Below, piece by piece: positions 22,410 to 35,600 of a stretch of 64,000 nt of DNA. The notes beneath the pieces were generated by a model that saw nothing but the letters and a program-made list of their open reading frames with translations, was not told where the DNA came from and ran no database searches. The DNA comes from Bombardia bombarda (lineage: Eukaryota; Ascomycota; Sordariomycetes; Sordariales; Lasiosphaeriaceae), in the NCBI GenBank assembly GCA_030512295.1, contig JAULSR010000001.1:3743001-3807000 (forward strand), in the 5' to 3' direction. The translations under genes were made by a program, and so were the position numbers. The stretch's first letter is position 1; every line of letters starts with the position of its first letter.

Positions 22410-24923
22410 TTGCTGCCTAGGTGCCTACCTAGGGACCTTGGATATTTGGCTACAGGCAGCCACATTGTGGTCGAAGCCCAGCTACACGCAGATATTGGCA
22501 CACGAGCATAGACAGGCAGACAGACAAAGACACAAAGATTATCAGCCACTTGACAGGAGGATTTCCCGATACCGATACCGATGCCGATGATGACGGCTAT
22601 GGGAAAGTAAGTGTATATATGTGGTGGTGGCGGATCGGGAACCTTGATGGGATGTGGATGGCAAAGTTACATTACATCTGCTAGTCAACATAGTGTGTGC
22701 GTATGTGGCTTGCATATAGATCAGACCAAACCATGTCACACACAATTACACACACAGTTTGGAGCAGCAGCTTGTTGCTCTGTACATGTGATAGGCCACC
22801 CACCACCCGCCCGAATATATGACACGAATTAATGAAGCCTCTTACGTATCCGCACGTGTGACGATGTGATCGGCCATCCGTGGGCTGATAAAATGTGATG
22901 ATCATCATGTAGGTAACTTCTTGGAATGGCAACTGTTTTTACACTTTTAGTTCAGGCTCGGGACATCCATCCTATCTATTCAGCCAACCTATGATCGGGG
23001 CGGGTTCACTATGGTACTTGCTTACCCGAACACACACGCACACACATGTTATCAGCAAACAGATCCCACGTGCTCAAGTCACTACTGGTACTAGCAGGCT
23101 GGTCGAATGTGCGAAAAAAAGGGGGCGAACGGAAAGAACCTTAGATGTATGTAAAAAAGACCACGTAATCACGCAATTTCACCAACATGGACGGATAGCT
23201 TGAGGCTTAACTTGCGTGCTTTGTAAACAGACAGGCAGGCAGGAGCATGATTTGTTCCATCTCACATGCTGATTTGACGCTCCGATTGGACCCCAGGCAG
23301 ATAGATAAGATACGATGTCGTGTGCTTGTTTCAGTCTGCACCGCATCCACACCTCCCTTCTTGGGGCTTGGTGCTTAGATTACATTACGTTTGAACACGA
23401 TATCGCCACCGGACATATCCTCTCATTCACATAAAAGGACATCCTCGCTCCGTTGTACTGAGGAGAGAACAGGCCAGCATCGAGACAGCACCGCTACAAC
23501 GAGCCACACCACTCACCCACATCACAAACATCACAAGCCATCTCGTCCACTCAGGCGTGCGGGTATATGTTTGGGGGCATGGAATACTTGAATTCGCTTT
23601 TTCATTTCCGTCTAGACTTAAACGCTCTCGACTCTCCATGATGGTGGTTGTTGTTTCTCTCTCAACAAATCCACAAAAGCCCCTAAGCTGATGATGCGCC
23701 CAGACATTCCCGAACCGACCCGATCCCTACAAACATACACGCAGACTTTTATAAGTTGATCGGTCCGCCGGTCAACTATGCCGTCTCTGTCCTCTCCTCT
23801 GTTCTCAAAGACTCTGAAAGATATGAATTCAGTAGAGTAAAGCAGCATCAAGAGAGGAACTAGAAAACTGCCTGCCTCCCTAACATCACTGTCTCTCCTT
23901 CCCTCACTGGCAGGTCCCTCAGTCTTTGCCTTCCCCCTTTTCTTCTTCCTTCCATTCTTTCCTTCTTTGCACGTTCACCCCTTCATTGACAACGCTCTCA
24001 TTCTCTCCTTCCCCAACCCGATGGTATGATATGCAGTGGTACCCCATCCCCAACCGCCCCAAATTCCGAAAATAAAAAAGAGCAAACGGTAAAATGCACT
24101 ATAGGTAGCAGCCCAAAATCAAAAAGCACCTGAAAGGTACCATGGGGTCTTATGCCACCATTCAGTAGCCAAATAAAAAGAAAAAGCAAATCCCACACAC
24201 AAAAATAAAAGCCCCAACTCCATGCTGAACTTGAAAATAAAATGGAAAATGTGGCAAAAGCACCAGTAAGTGACGTGACGTGTCGAGCCATTCCCACGTC
24301 CCATCCATGAAACAAGAGGTAGGTGCTGCTAAGCGTGCAAGCAAATAGGCAAAGGGAGACCTCGAACCACATCCAGACTAGAAAGAGTAGGAGTAGTAAT
24401 AGGAGGGGGGAGTAGGGCGGCTGGTGGGTGTGAAGAGTAAGCGCAGCACTCTCTCACTCCCATTATGCCATGCCAATAAGCCCCCCAGCGAGCCACCTCG
24501 TATCTTTTTTTTTGTCTTCTTTTCGTTCCCTCAAATTTCTTTTCTTCCCATGCTTGTTCAACTCTTCGTCATAACAAGAGCCTCGAACTTGCTGACCTGT
24601 CTTTCGTCTCGGTTGGTTGGGTCGTTTCTCTCAAACTCTAAGCCTTAAAGCAAAGGCCAAAAAAGACAACGAAGAAGAAGAGATCATCATCGTCCAATGC
24701 GTGCCTCATAATGCTGAGCCATAAAATTATCAACCGGGCACACCAGGTATCACCCTGAAAACTGATCAGGCGAGCCGTGGGTTCAAGCCATTTTTTCTTG
24801 AAAATGTCCTTGGGGGGAAAGGCATCTTCTGGCTCCCACGTTTCTCGCACGCGCGGCTCGACGAAAAGAAGAACTTTGGTCAAGCATAGGGGGCTCGACC
24901 ATCTCTGTGGTAGTAGGGGTGCG
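22410..24923. other. intergenic: downstream of both the hydrolase and MED19 genes
   Basis: A 2.5-kb region between convergent genes. No supportable gene. It contains AT-rich and CT-rich stretches and probably both 3' UTRs. Confidence 0.5.
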
Positions 24924-26229
24924 CTACGCCCCCATAGTAGAGCCGACATACGCCTGCTGGCGGCCGACTTGAGCATAAGACTGCTGAACGCCTGGATGGT
25001 TCTGTGTAGCCACTCGTGTTAGTAAAACAAAAGCACACCCTTATCAATCAGCTGTTGATAAGCACCTTTTTTCTCCTCTTTTGGCTCAGGGCCATGTCGC
25101 CCTCTCCGGTCGAGTAGCCCGTCTCCGCGCCGCCGTCATCATCGGGATAGCCCTCGCCATAACCCTCGAAGCTGCTGTCACCGTAGCCCCGCTTCTTGAC
25201 GTTCCGCTTCGGTCGATTATCCTGAACCGCCGCAGATGGCGTCTGCGTCTTCGCCCGCGGGAGGCCGACGCCGGTCGTTAAAGGGGTGTTTGGCGCCGTA
25301 GGCCGCGCCGAGGATGACTGCTTCTCTCCCTTTCCAGGTCCGATATCTCCAAGAACAGAGCTGTCCCAGAGGCTCCGGGGAACGAGCCCCTTGAGCATGG
25401 CCGTGGCCTTGGGTAAGCGCGCCTGCGTCTCGGGGGTGAAGCCATCCAGGATGTCTCTGCCTCGGACGTAATGGACTGTCCACTCTTCCATGGGGTACTT
25501 CATGAGGGACAGCATGCTAGTCGGGTCGTTCTCGTCTTTGTTGACAGAGTCAAAGTGGCCTTGAACGCCGAGCTTCTTGATGTGGCCCTTGTACGTCTTC
25601 CTAATCGCATTCTTCTCGCCGTTCGGCAGCACACGGGCGACCTCACGAGCGAGATCCGTCAAGCCGTACCTCTCAAAGAGATCCTCTGATATATCAGGGC
25701 GAGACGGGGGACAGGCTGCAGCAAGAAATGTTAACCATGGTCTCTGCACAAAGAAATATCACACGGACACGTAGGAAAGCCGCCATCTGGCAATTGAGGA
25801 GGCATGACGACGACAGGAACGTCGGTGCCATCTCAAGCGAGATGCTGCTGTCGCTTCTACTGCTGCTGCAACGGGCATTATGCAGGTGAAGGGAGCCTTA
25901 CGAGTTCTGCAAAGGAGGTACTTTTCGCCAACATCCAAATGGAGGCTCTCAATACCAAGTCTGCGATCCTCGATCTGGACTTTCTTCTGCTCTCGGTCTC
26001 CCTGGTCATCGACCGGGCGCTTGCGCTTGTTGTGCGGTGAGTCTTCGCCCATTGCGATGTCGTGGGCCATTTCTGACGGAATGGAGCTTCCGTTTACGCT
26101 ATGTGCGGGCGTGGGCAACGTGTTGGTCGTGATGGGTGTCATGGAGCTGGTGGTCTGGCTCGTTGTCATGTCGCTCGTGCTAGGTGAAAATTGCGAGGGG
26201 CTTTGCGGGGTCTGAGGGTGGAAGGACAT
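24924..26229 (-). CDS. MED19: Mediator complex subunit 19 (Rox3/MED19)
   Basis: Three exons, 26229-25902, 25715-25066 and 25001-24924, encode 351 residues. The start is the ATG of [20 protein letters not shown], the typical N-terminus of filamentous-fungal MED19; upstream codons in the same frame look like leader. Family landmarks are [52 protein letters not shown] and [11 protein letters not shown]. After the intron come [39 protein letters not shown] and the basic end SQKRRKK. The protein sits in the head/middle of Mediator, linking activators to RNA polymerase II in the nucleus. The first intron is 186 bp. The last exon (reading NHPGVQQ and ending in STMGA) depends on a 64-bp intron with a weak GTGCTT donor. 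Without that splice the protein ends at 25048 with VLINS. I prefer the spliced form because it removes a stop right after the basic motif, but confidence in that exon is moderate. Confidence 0.85.
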
Positions 26230-28993
26230 GATGGGTCCAAAGGGGGGTGAGAAGATTTTCAGAATGGCGGTCGGAGTTGAAGGTGAGGAAGAAGTGAGGT
26301 TGGTGGGCGCGATCTGAGTCGGTCGCAACCAAAAGTGGCGGACTGACTCCCAACAAAGAACGTGTTTTTGTCAGGCGGCTCAAACAGCGACGACAGAAAT
26401 AGACGATGCGTTGGCGGCCAAATAAGTCGAGATGCACAAATAAATGCGAATCTGGCGGCTTCTAGGTGGTGAGTGATGCTCGGCGATGGCGACGTCGAAG
26501 GATGGAATCTTGAGGTTGTGGTTTTTGGTGTGGCGAGTCGCGCAAAACCGAAACCGCCGACGGCTATCGATCGCAGAGGGTCAGTCCGCCAAACAGGCGC
26601 TCGCCCCAGATGAGCCCGATAGCGGTCGACAAGCAATCAGAATCAACAGCGGCACAGGGGAATCGTCTTGTAAAGTTGCACGTTGACGTTTTTTTTTCGC
26701 AGGTCGCGGGCCTCGCAGCGGCACTGAGCGATTGCAGAGGGTTGGGCGATGAAAGGTGAAGTCGATGATGTTGGAGCGACAGGGCGGGCCGTCTTGGAGG
26801 AGGCGGAAGTGGGCGGCCTTGAACAGCGAAACAGCGAAAACTCGCTTACCTTATTGGCGACTAACCCAACTCAGTGCTGTTGCCCAGCCGCGCTCGCAAG
26901 CCTGGGCCTGAAAGGTGGGCGTAGGTGGCTCGGGGTGGACAGTGCGGAAGTCTCTTTCTGTCCACGGGTGGAGCCCCACTGCCCTTCTCAGCCCGCACTG
27001 CAGCCAATCGGGATCGATTTCGCCAACTGGCATTTGCTTCTTCACGGCCCGCCGGACAGAGAGGAGGCTGACCACTGCACCACCTTCACAATAGCCAAGT
27101 TACCAAGGTACCTTTCAACCAACTTTACGGCACCGCATAACTTACGCAATGGTGCAGAGCGCGGATTCAATACTGTGTAGAGGCGGTGATGTCTCGGGGT
27201 TTGGGAATTGTCTGTTTAACTGTGCGCGTCAACATCTATAGGTATCTTGCCAGTTTGGCTTTTACTTGCGAATAGTTTACGAAAGAATTAAAAACGCATT
27301 CTACCGACACAATGCACGCAGTTCGCCGATTGACTCATGATGGCTAACAAAACCTGGTAGTTCCCCGGCCCGGTGACACACCACCGTGACCGTCCCCGAC
27401 TCATCGAGGCCCGGTGTTTGCAAGCCAGGCAGCGATAGGCTGGTGGATCATTGAAGGGTAACAGAGAAGGATGGGCCGATGATCTGCTGCTGCGTATCCC
27501 AACCCAACCGCCCCAGGTAACTGGTATCGCTCCTCACTGCACGTCAGTCAGATCTTAGATCACGAGATGGCCAACAGCGCGACAGGAGCGCGCAGTTGCG
27601 CAGCATACGATATTCCAAGTTGGCATGATGAATCGCCCAGCGCGAACTGGATTGTAAATTGACAGCAGGGGTTGGGATCGCGGATCCCGTTACAACGCAT
27701 ACCTCCTCAGCATATGAATCTGGGCGCATACACCGCAATGCCACGATGTCATGTGAATTTGCGCGTCCGTCATGATGTTTGGCTCGCTGTGCTTTTGCTA
27801 CCCTTCCCTCGAGGCAGATTGGCGGGGTAGACGGACTACCGAATTCGACGTTCTTGCTGCGCTGGCAGCTCGGGCGCACTGCACCAAATCGTTGGCTTGA
27901 GCCCAAAGCAGCAAGTCATGAAGCGTCATAACCGGGCAGACAGACCTCCAGCGATCACGCCAACCAAATCACGAAGGATTGACCCAGCACACTGCAAATC
28001 CTGTCCCGTCCTTGTGCCAAATAACTCACCCACAGCCAAGCCCAGCATGCATCCCTTCCCACACAAACCCTTCTTCACCACGCTCCCACATACAAGTGAG
28101 AACGTAGGCAACGAAAGGAAAAGTAAAGGATTTCTCAGGACCGAGATGGTTGTATACCAAAAATTCCCTAGCCAGCCTAGGCCAACTAGGAGCGGTCAGG
28201 TATGTAGTTTTCAACTAGCAAAAACGTGATCTCGGACGAATCCTCACTGATACACGTAAAACCTCTGCACCGGGATGGGGAAAAAAAGAAGAAAAGGAAC
28301 GCAAGTCGGCGGGCGAGTCGAGCTTGTTAAGTAGGTTGAGAAGTGGTCTGTGCGCAACTGCGAATTTCTGGGTTTGTGGGACCCACCCGAGCCGCCTAGC
28401 TGTTTGCTGTTTGCCCGCCCGCCCAAGCTCAGGCCAAGGCAGACAAGCAAGCAGGTGCAGGTGTGCAGGTGAGTTGAAGATGGAATGTGTGAGCTTAGCG
28501 GCAGCTGCCTGCTTTTGAGAATTTCTATCATCTCATCGTCTGATACTTACCCAGTAACTCACATCGCACTTGCCAGTCGGCGAAGCTGTACGTACGTCAC
28601 ATGTATGAGGGAGAAAGAAAAATGGCAGTCATGCCCCTCTGCCTGGACAGTACGCACCTCCCTCTCAAAACTTTGGCGATTCAGATAGTTGATGAATGGC
28701 AACCGAATTTGACAATGAAATCATCCACGGGATAAGACAAGCACCTTTAATAAATCGGATGGACCAAATCGCCATAAAACAAGCCACCTAGATTTATGCA
28801 GTGATTCAGCCTACAAAAATGGTACAGTATTACAGTTGCCTCTGCGCGCGCGCACACGCGGCGGCCAACCACCGCGACTGACTGACCCGTCAAATGATAT
28901 CCTTACACACACACATGCGCGCGCAACATATGATACAAGAAAAGCTACCTAGACACTAGACGACACACTACAGTCGCCCATTCCTCAGCTCAC
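26230..28993. other. intergenic: upstream of MED19, downstream of uL4m
   Basis: About 2.8 kb without a supportable gene. A 12-bp inverted repeat (GTCAGTCCGCCA type) lies at 26336-26347 and 26580-26591, in the MED19 upstream region. (CA)n-like and GCGC-rich stretches at 28840-28925 are probably near the uL4m 3' end. Confidence 0.5.
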
Positions 28994-30075
28994 TCACCCA
29001 ACAAGCACCTTCCCCGACCCCGCCGGCCCCGCCGCGCGCTTCCCATTGATAACCACATTGCTCACCAGATCGCTCTGGTGCTCCTTGATCATCTCCTTCA
29101 GCGCGCTCCTCTCAATCACCAGCCTGCCCGTCTCCAGCAGATCCTTGACATCCACATCCTCCAACAGCATCGCCCGTCCATTCTCCCCCGCCGCCTCCAT
29201 GCCCGTAAACAGATTCGGCCGCCTGTCCCCAGTGATAAACGTCGTCCGTCCATTCTCCTTGCCCCACTCCAAGCCCTGCAGCACCTCGCCCACGTACTTC
29301 TTGACGAACCCATCCTCGAGCTCCCGCGCCAGCGCGCCCACCTCGGCCAGCTGCAGGAAATCGTCTGGCAGCGGCAGCTCGAGGCCGTCCTCGGTGACAA
29401 TCAGCTCGCCGCGGCGGTAGCGGTACGAGAGCGCGGTGCGCCATGCCAGATCATAGACCTTGCGGTTGAGCTTGGTGCTGAAGTCGCGCGGGCGCGGGCC
29501 GTGCGCCTTGCCGCCGCCGCGCAGTAGGGGCGACTGCTTGGAGCCGCGGCGGGCGCGGCCGGTACCCTTTTGCTTGAAGAGCTTCTTGTGCGAGCCGTGC
29601 ACCTCCCAGCGCGTCTTGGCCAAGGCGGTGCCCTGGCGCGTCTTGTCGCCCTCGTAGACGACGGCCAGGTGGAGGATGTCGCGCCGCAGCGGCAGGTAGA
29701 GGTGCTTGGAGGACCACGTCTCAAGTCGGCGGGGCTCGAGGGACGGGAAGGAGTAGATGGTGAGGGGGATTTCGGTTGCTGTTGTTGGTGGGGAAGGGTT
29801 AGTTAACATATGGGCTGAGTGGTTTAGTCTTAGTAGAAGGCCGTGAACCACATACTGGGTTGCCACGGCTCGGTGACGGATCTTGTAATGTTGGGGACGG
29901 GCGCTGGCGTGGAGGGCGCAAACGTAGAAGCTTCAGCCGTTGCTATTGAGCGCCTGGATGATGATATCAAGAAGGGCGATGGCCTGGCCAGCGGCAATAT
30001 CCTGCTGCACGGCTGTGAAGCGAGGCTCAGTCCTCTCATGGCCTCGCTGAGGCTCTTCAACCCCTTGCCGGCCAT
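28994..30075 (-). CDS. YML6: mitochondrial large-subunit ribosomal protein uL4m (yeast Yml6)
   Basis: Two exons, 30075-29856 and 29778-28994, encode 334 residues. The N-terminus MAGKGLKSLSEAMRGLSLAS is a basic amphipathic mitochondrial presequence. The body is the ribosomal L4 fold: RRLETWSSKHLYLPLRRDIL, then VVYEGDKTRQGTALAKTRWE, then the rRNA-binding loop KLFKQKGTGRARRGSKQSP with GGGKAHGPRPRDF, followed by KLNRKVYDLAWRTALSYRYR. The loop lines the exit tunnel of the mitoribosome. The 77-bp intron has a GTATGT donor and a pyrimidine-rich acceptor. The gene starts 548 bp from, and divergently to, another mitoribosomal large-subunit gene (mL38), so the two may share a bidirectional promoter. 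Confidence 0.93.
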
Positions 30076-30623
30076 GGCCGCGTTCGGGGGCGGGCACTAA
30101 CAGGAGCGAGCGAGCGGCAGTTGCAGTTGCAGTTGAGGCGGGATCGATGCCCGCGGGGAGTGGCTCGTTCGAGTTGAAGATCGGGATCGGGATCGGGACC
30201 GTGTGCGTCGTTTGGGCGGTTGTGGTGAAATGGTGGGGTCTGATTATTTAACTTGGTTTGCCCGTCCGCCGTCCAGCTTGCTTTCAACACGACCGGGTGT
30301 TGTAAAGAAAAAAGTATCTGGAAAACGTCAGTGCACGGACAGCTTCGCGCGGCCGGAAGTTGCCGCATACACCCTGTAAGTTGTACCTTTAGGTACCTGA
30401 GCTAGGCCTGTGGTGCAGTTGTGCAGGGTGCACGGGTCTCATCCCAGGGAAATTTCATTTGGCGTTTGGCCAATCCAATCCGTGTCTGGCCGCGGCAGCT
30501 CAATCAACCACCAGCGAGCGAGAGAGAAAGTGTTGAAGCTCGACGGCGCCAAATTTTCGACCGACGCCGTTTCCTCGCCCACACCCACACCCACACCCAC
30601 ACCCACACCCACACACCACAACC
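30076..30623. promoter_or_regulatory. shared divergent promoter of two mitoribosomal protein genes
   Basis: 548 bp between the start codons of uL4m (minus) and mL38 (plus). It contains a CCAATCC motif near 30471-30477 and the CCCACA tandem repeat just before the mL38 ATG. The bidirectional role is inferred from gene arrangement only. Confidence 0.55.
30578..30617. repeat. (CCCACA)n hexanucleotide repeat in the mL38 leader
   Basis: Six or so CCCACA units ending a few bases before the ATG at 30624. It lies in the probable 5' UTR, giving a C/A-only leader with little potential for secondary structure. Confidence 0.9.
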
Positions 30624-31993
30624 ATGTCGAGGTGTCAGCAGGTCGTACGGCCACTTGTGCGGTCCTTGCGGCAAGGCCCCAGCAGCACGGCGATATACCA
30701 GTCTCCCTCCATCGCAATCCGCAGTTTATCATCGACGGCAAGCCGCAAGGATGAGGGCAGCACGACACAACAACAGGGCGCCGACGCGACAACAGGAGGG
30801 GAGGAACTCCCTTCCGCTCTCCTCTCAGCAGAGCTTGGATCGCGGAGAAGGCGGGCCGCCCTTGCCACGACGGGCGAGGTGCCCTTTGAGCAGCTGCCGT
30901 ACCAGTGCTTCCAGGAGGCGCGCAAGGTTCTGAACCAGGACCGCCAGGAGAAGCTCGCCAAGATCGTGGCCGAGACGGAGAAGATCAAGCGCCTCGAGGC
31001 GGCCGACGCGAGCACGATGCGAGGAGGCGAGCCGTTCAAGCAGAAGCGCCTGAGGAGTTTGAGGGCACACGTCGAGGAGCTCAAGATCCTGGCCGACATC
31101 AACGACCCGCTTGTCAAGCGGCGCTTTGAGGATGGCATGGGTGCGTATCTCAGACTTCCATCCCATGGATCGACATAACTAACTATATGTATCCAGGCGA
31201 CATGAGCAAGCCCATCTACCGCTACCTCGCCAACCGCAGGTGGCGCGCCATGGACTACAAGATCATGACGCAGCGCATCACCCAGTTCAACATCATCCCC
31301 GACATCCTGCCCAAGTTCGACCCCACCATGGACGTCAAGATGTCCTTCCGCGGCTGCCAGACCCAGCCCGGCTCCCTCCTCAGCAGCCGCATCACCGAGG
31401 TGCCCCCGACCCTGCGCATGCAGGTCTTTGACCGCGGCGAGCGCCTCCTCTCCGTCGTCGTCATGGACGCCGACGTGCCCGACCTCGACACCGACAGCTT
31501 CACCCGCCGCTGCCACTTCCTCGCCGCAAACATCCCCTGGGACCCCACCAAGAACCTGCTCTCCCTCCGCCAAGTCGGCAGCCCCCAGATCGGCGGCGAC
31601 CTCGCCGTCCCCTGGCTGCCCCCTTTCGCCCAAAAGGGCTCCCCGTACCACCGCCTCACCGTCTTCGTCATGGAGCAGACCCCCGGCGAGGGCCCAATCG
31701 ACGTGGCCAAGCTCAAGGAGATTTATGACGGTCCAGGGCGCGAGAAGTTCGGCCTCAAGAGCTTCCGGGACAAGTTTGGCCTGGGCCCGGTCGGGTTTAA
31801 CATGTTCAGGTCCGAGTGGGACGAACACACGGCGGCGGTCATGGAGAGGCATGGCATCCCCGGGGCGGATATCGAGTTCAAGCGCCAGCGTATTGTGACG
31901 CTCAAGACGCCGCGCGCGGCAAAGGGCTGGGAGGCCAAGAGGCAGAAGCCCAAGTACAGGGGTCTGTGGAAGTACTCGAAGCGCATTGCGTGA
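30624..31993 (+). CDS. MRPL35: mitochondrial large-subunit ribosomal protein mL38 (yeast MrpL35), PEBP fold
   Basis: Two exons, 30624-31140 and 31197-31993, encode 437 residues. The start [18 protein letters not shown] gives an Arg-rich mitochondrial presequence. A helical region ([35 protein letters not shown]) precedes the intron. The second exon holds a phosphatidylethanolamine-binding-protein fold: [48 protein letters not shown], and the C-terminal [19 protein letters not shown]. In the mitoribosome this protein sits at the central protuberance; the PEBP fold is structural there rather than lipid-binding. The 56-bp intron contains a clear CTAAC branch-point motif (ataactaac). It pairs divergently with uL4m. 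Confidence 0.92.
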
Positions 31994-32616
31994 GGTGGTT
32001 AATACGATGGTGGTAGGTGGTGGTTTTTCATATGTACCATACTGTATCAGACATGTTTGAGAATAGAAAGATCTTGTGGGATATTGTTTTCTTATGCAGA
32101 TGTTGCCATTGTCTGTATAGGGTGATTTCTTGGAACGATTTGACTCGGCCCCCGTATATCCTTGGCTCGTCTGTGGAAAGGGGTTTGGTTCTGTCGGTGA
32201 ATCACATCCAGTTACGCTTAATGACACAAACAAGAGCACTACCGGTAGGTAATATACTCTAATGCTTGGCTATCCTGCCATCAAAGGGACAAAATAATAC
32301 ATGTTTTTGCTTAATTTCATCAACGAACTAAGGTATACCGCCGACGTCCCCGAGTAAGATACATACATAATCCCTATACAACAATTACGGTGGGTCGATC
32401 ACATCAATATCTAAGCCATGTCTGTCTGTTGGACCCCATTCCCCTTTCCTTGTTTGTCTCTCTATCCTAGAGAAGTAAAACTAGCAGGACGCACTCATAA
32501 GTAAGATAAAAGATACTTGATTTTGTATCCCCTTTCACCCCCCTCTCTAACATGACCTAACTTAATGCAGCGAAGGTAATAATTCAGCAACTGTTCAGAC
32601 ACCCCTCATTGATTGA
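31994..32616. other. convergent 3' intergenic region
   Basis: Holds the 3' UTRs of mL38 and of the RhoGAP gene, AT-rich, with AATAATACATG-like sequence near 32293. No gene seen. Confidence 0.5.
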
Positions 32617-35600
32617 TTAGCAGCTCCCATGAGAATATCGACTTCCATCTTGCTCAGCAGCCATCCACATGCCCGCCGCCGCATCCGACAGTTGGTCGGC
32701 ACCAGTGCTATTGTTACTGCTGCGGCTGCCGTGGTAATAATGAGGACGTTGGCGCTTCTCATGATGGTGCAGCATTGTTGTCTCTTCCTCCCCCTCTGGC
32801 CCCGTCTCTTCTTCAAGTAACCAATCTTCTTCTTCTTGGTCCTCCTCCCCCTCCTCATTACTATCCTCTTCTTCCCCCTCAACCTCGTAATATTCCTGTT
32901 GCTCTTCGTCCTCCATATCATCAATATCATCGCCACCGCTGCCATCACCGCCGCTATCGCTGTTAATACCACTCGTCCCGCGACTGCCACCTCGATGGCC
33001 ATGCAGCACCATACGAATCCGACCCGCCACCGTCTCTTCATCCTCTGTATGCTCCTCCCCTGCCGCCGACCATCGCCGACCTCCTCTTTCATCTTGCTGT
33101 TGAGAATGACACTGTCCATCCACGCCAGCAACCTCCTTCCCCTTTCCAGGTGGCGAATAGTAATCCTGCTGTCCATCACCACCCATTCCCTGACTTTCCT
33201 CATCATCCACCGCACCACTGCCCATCTCCTTCTTCCTCTTCACAACCTCCCTCACATCCCCCTTCCCCGCCGGCTTGATAATAGTAATGACCCCATCTTC
33301 TCCATCTGCAGCAGCAGCCGCACTCGCAGTCGTCGCCAGCTTCCCCTCCTCCCTCAGCTTCTTCAGCCGCTCCCCAAAGCGCACAAACAGGGCGACGCGC
33401 TTCTCGGCCGCCTCGGCCCGCTCCCGCCATCTCCTGCACTCGTTCTCTGTCTCCCTGAGCAGCTTGCGGAGGGCTGCTGTGCGGGCTATCACGTTGTCGC
33501 TGTCGCCTCCGATACCAATAGTGGTAGTAGCAGTATCCTGGCTGATGCTCTGCTGCTGCAGCTGCTTTTGCATCTCCAGCAGCGCCGCGCGGAGCTGTGT
33601 GACCTCGTCCGTCTTGTCGGCTAGCTGCTGTTGGAGGGTGCGGATCTGCGCGTGGAGCTCCTCTGTCTTTTTGTTGCTGGATTCTGTAACAACTGGGGCA
33701 GGAGATGGAGCTGGGCTGGGGCTGGGGCTGGGGCTGAGACGGGGCGTGACGGCGGCGATGGCTGTTACGGCTGCCGCCATTGCTCCTGCGGCGGTGGTAG
33801 GTTTGGCAGTTTTGTGTTGAGATTTCTTTATGTTACTTGGTGGTGTCGTGGGGACAGACACGGTCATAGGAGATGGGGGCGGCGGCGCAGGAAGAAGAAG
33901 TGATGGTTCCTGTGCCGATTCTGCTTCCGGCTCAAGCTGGCGCAGGGAGAAGCTGATTTTGCGCTTCGGGGTTTGAGGCTGTGGTTTTTGTTGTTTCTCC
34001 TTTTTCTGGGCGGTCTTGTCCTCCTTTTCAGGAGGAGAGGGAGACCGGATAACGACTACTTTGTTGATGCTGTTGTCGCTCTTGACCCGGACAGGCTGAC
34101 GCGGAACTGTTGTCTCGTGCATGTTGCTCTTCCCTTTATTTGGAGTCTTCTCGTTCTCATTCCGCCGCAACGAAGACGTGGACGCTGGGGATTTCATGGC
34201 CGACTTCAGGGATATCGGGCCCGCATACTTTTCTGACTGGGTCGGCGTGCCGTCTCGCTGCTCTCGTGCTTTCGGACGGGGCATAGAGAACATGCTGCCC
34301 TCAGTGCCGGCCTCGCTCCCTGATGTCAATGATATCTGGCGCCTGTTGATCAAAGCCGCAGTGTCAGCTGGACCAGTGGTGTTGGTTTCCTCCTTGTTGG
34401 GGTCATTGTTCTCTTCTCCCTGAATCGCAGAAACCACCACTCCGCCCTCTCGCTCGATCTCCCCTAACTCCTCAACCGAATCCTGCTTTCGAGTAACAGG
34501 CGGTGTGGACGCCACCCATGATAGCTGGCCAACAGACTGGTTCGAGTATGAGCGTGTCTTGCCTGTTGTTTTGGCCCTGCCTGACTTCGTCGGAGATTTA
34601 CAAGGGGAGTTGGCCCCTGAAGAAGACGGATTGACAGTATACTGTGATAGCACGCCGCTCGGCTTGGGGTCCCAGCTACTGACTTTCTGCATGGGGGTAG
34701 GAACAAAATTCTCTTTCGTGGAGGCATTCTCAAACAAGGCTGCCATTGCCCTGACGGCGCTCCCCGTCAGCTTAGTTGCTGACCTGGTTTGTCTGGCTGG
34801 CGTTTCTGGGGGGTCTCCAGACTGAGCCCGAGACGACTTCTTTCTGGGACTGGTATTACTGAGGATGGCCGTGCTCTTCTTGATCGGTGTTTTCGGGGGC
34901 GGCAGCATATGCTGACTGACGGCATTATCATCGGCTGTCTTGGTGTTTCTGTCAGGCCTTCTCTGCAGCATGGGTAACTTTGAGGTACCACTCCCATTAG
35001 GAATCTCATAGTCTGTGGTTGCCGACATGTTCGAGGAGCGCTCCTGGCTCCGGCGCAGGCGTGCTGCACGAATTGCCTTTCTCACATTTGTGCCAATATC
35101 CAGAACACCGCTAGGGCGTGCTTGCCCTTCTTGTTCGGCAGATGAAGTATCACCGCTCTCAGCGGATCTCTCGGTTGTCTTCACACCACTACTGGTACCA
35201 CCCCGACTGCCTCGATTGGGTATATACCTAAAAGTCATCTTGCTGGTCTGCTGCTGGTTGTTGTTGCTTTCACCGCCGATACCACCGCCACCTGTCGGGG
35301 GCATATCCGACTCCGACTTGCTTAGATGAAACGACAACCGCATGAGGCTCTTGCGCGCGCTACGGTGTGGCCGCTTCTCCAACGGACTAGTTGGAGGAGG
35401 TGGTGGTGGAGTGCCACCGCCGCTGCCGACTTCAAGAATGGTTCCGACATCCATGGATGATTTGTCGACAACAGAACGGCGAGAAGACTTGGTTTTCCAC
35501 GTGGGCAGTCTTGAACTTTTCTTTGGCGAGCCTTCGTCGTTGGCTGTGGTGCTTCTGACTTCCTGTGGTATGTCATCGCTGAGGGTCTTGCTTTCGACCC

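Noticed and set aside
26749..27180. 143-codon open frame between MED19 and uL4m
   Set aside because: No recognisable feature, no neighbouring exon to join, and peptide composition like random translation.
30635..32239. 534-codon minus-strand open frame opposite mL38
   Set aside because: Shadow of the mL38 exons, with Gly/Ala/Glu/His-rich composition and no start or domain support.
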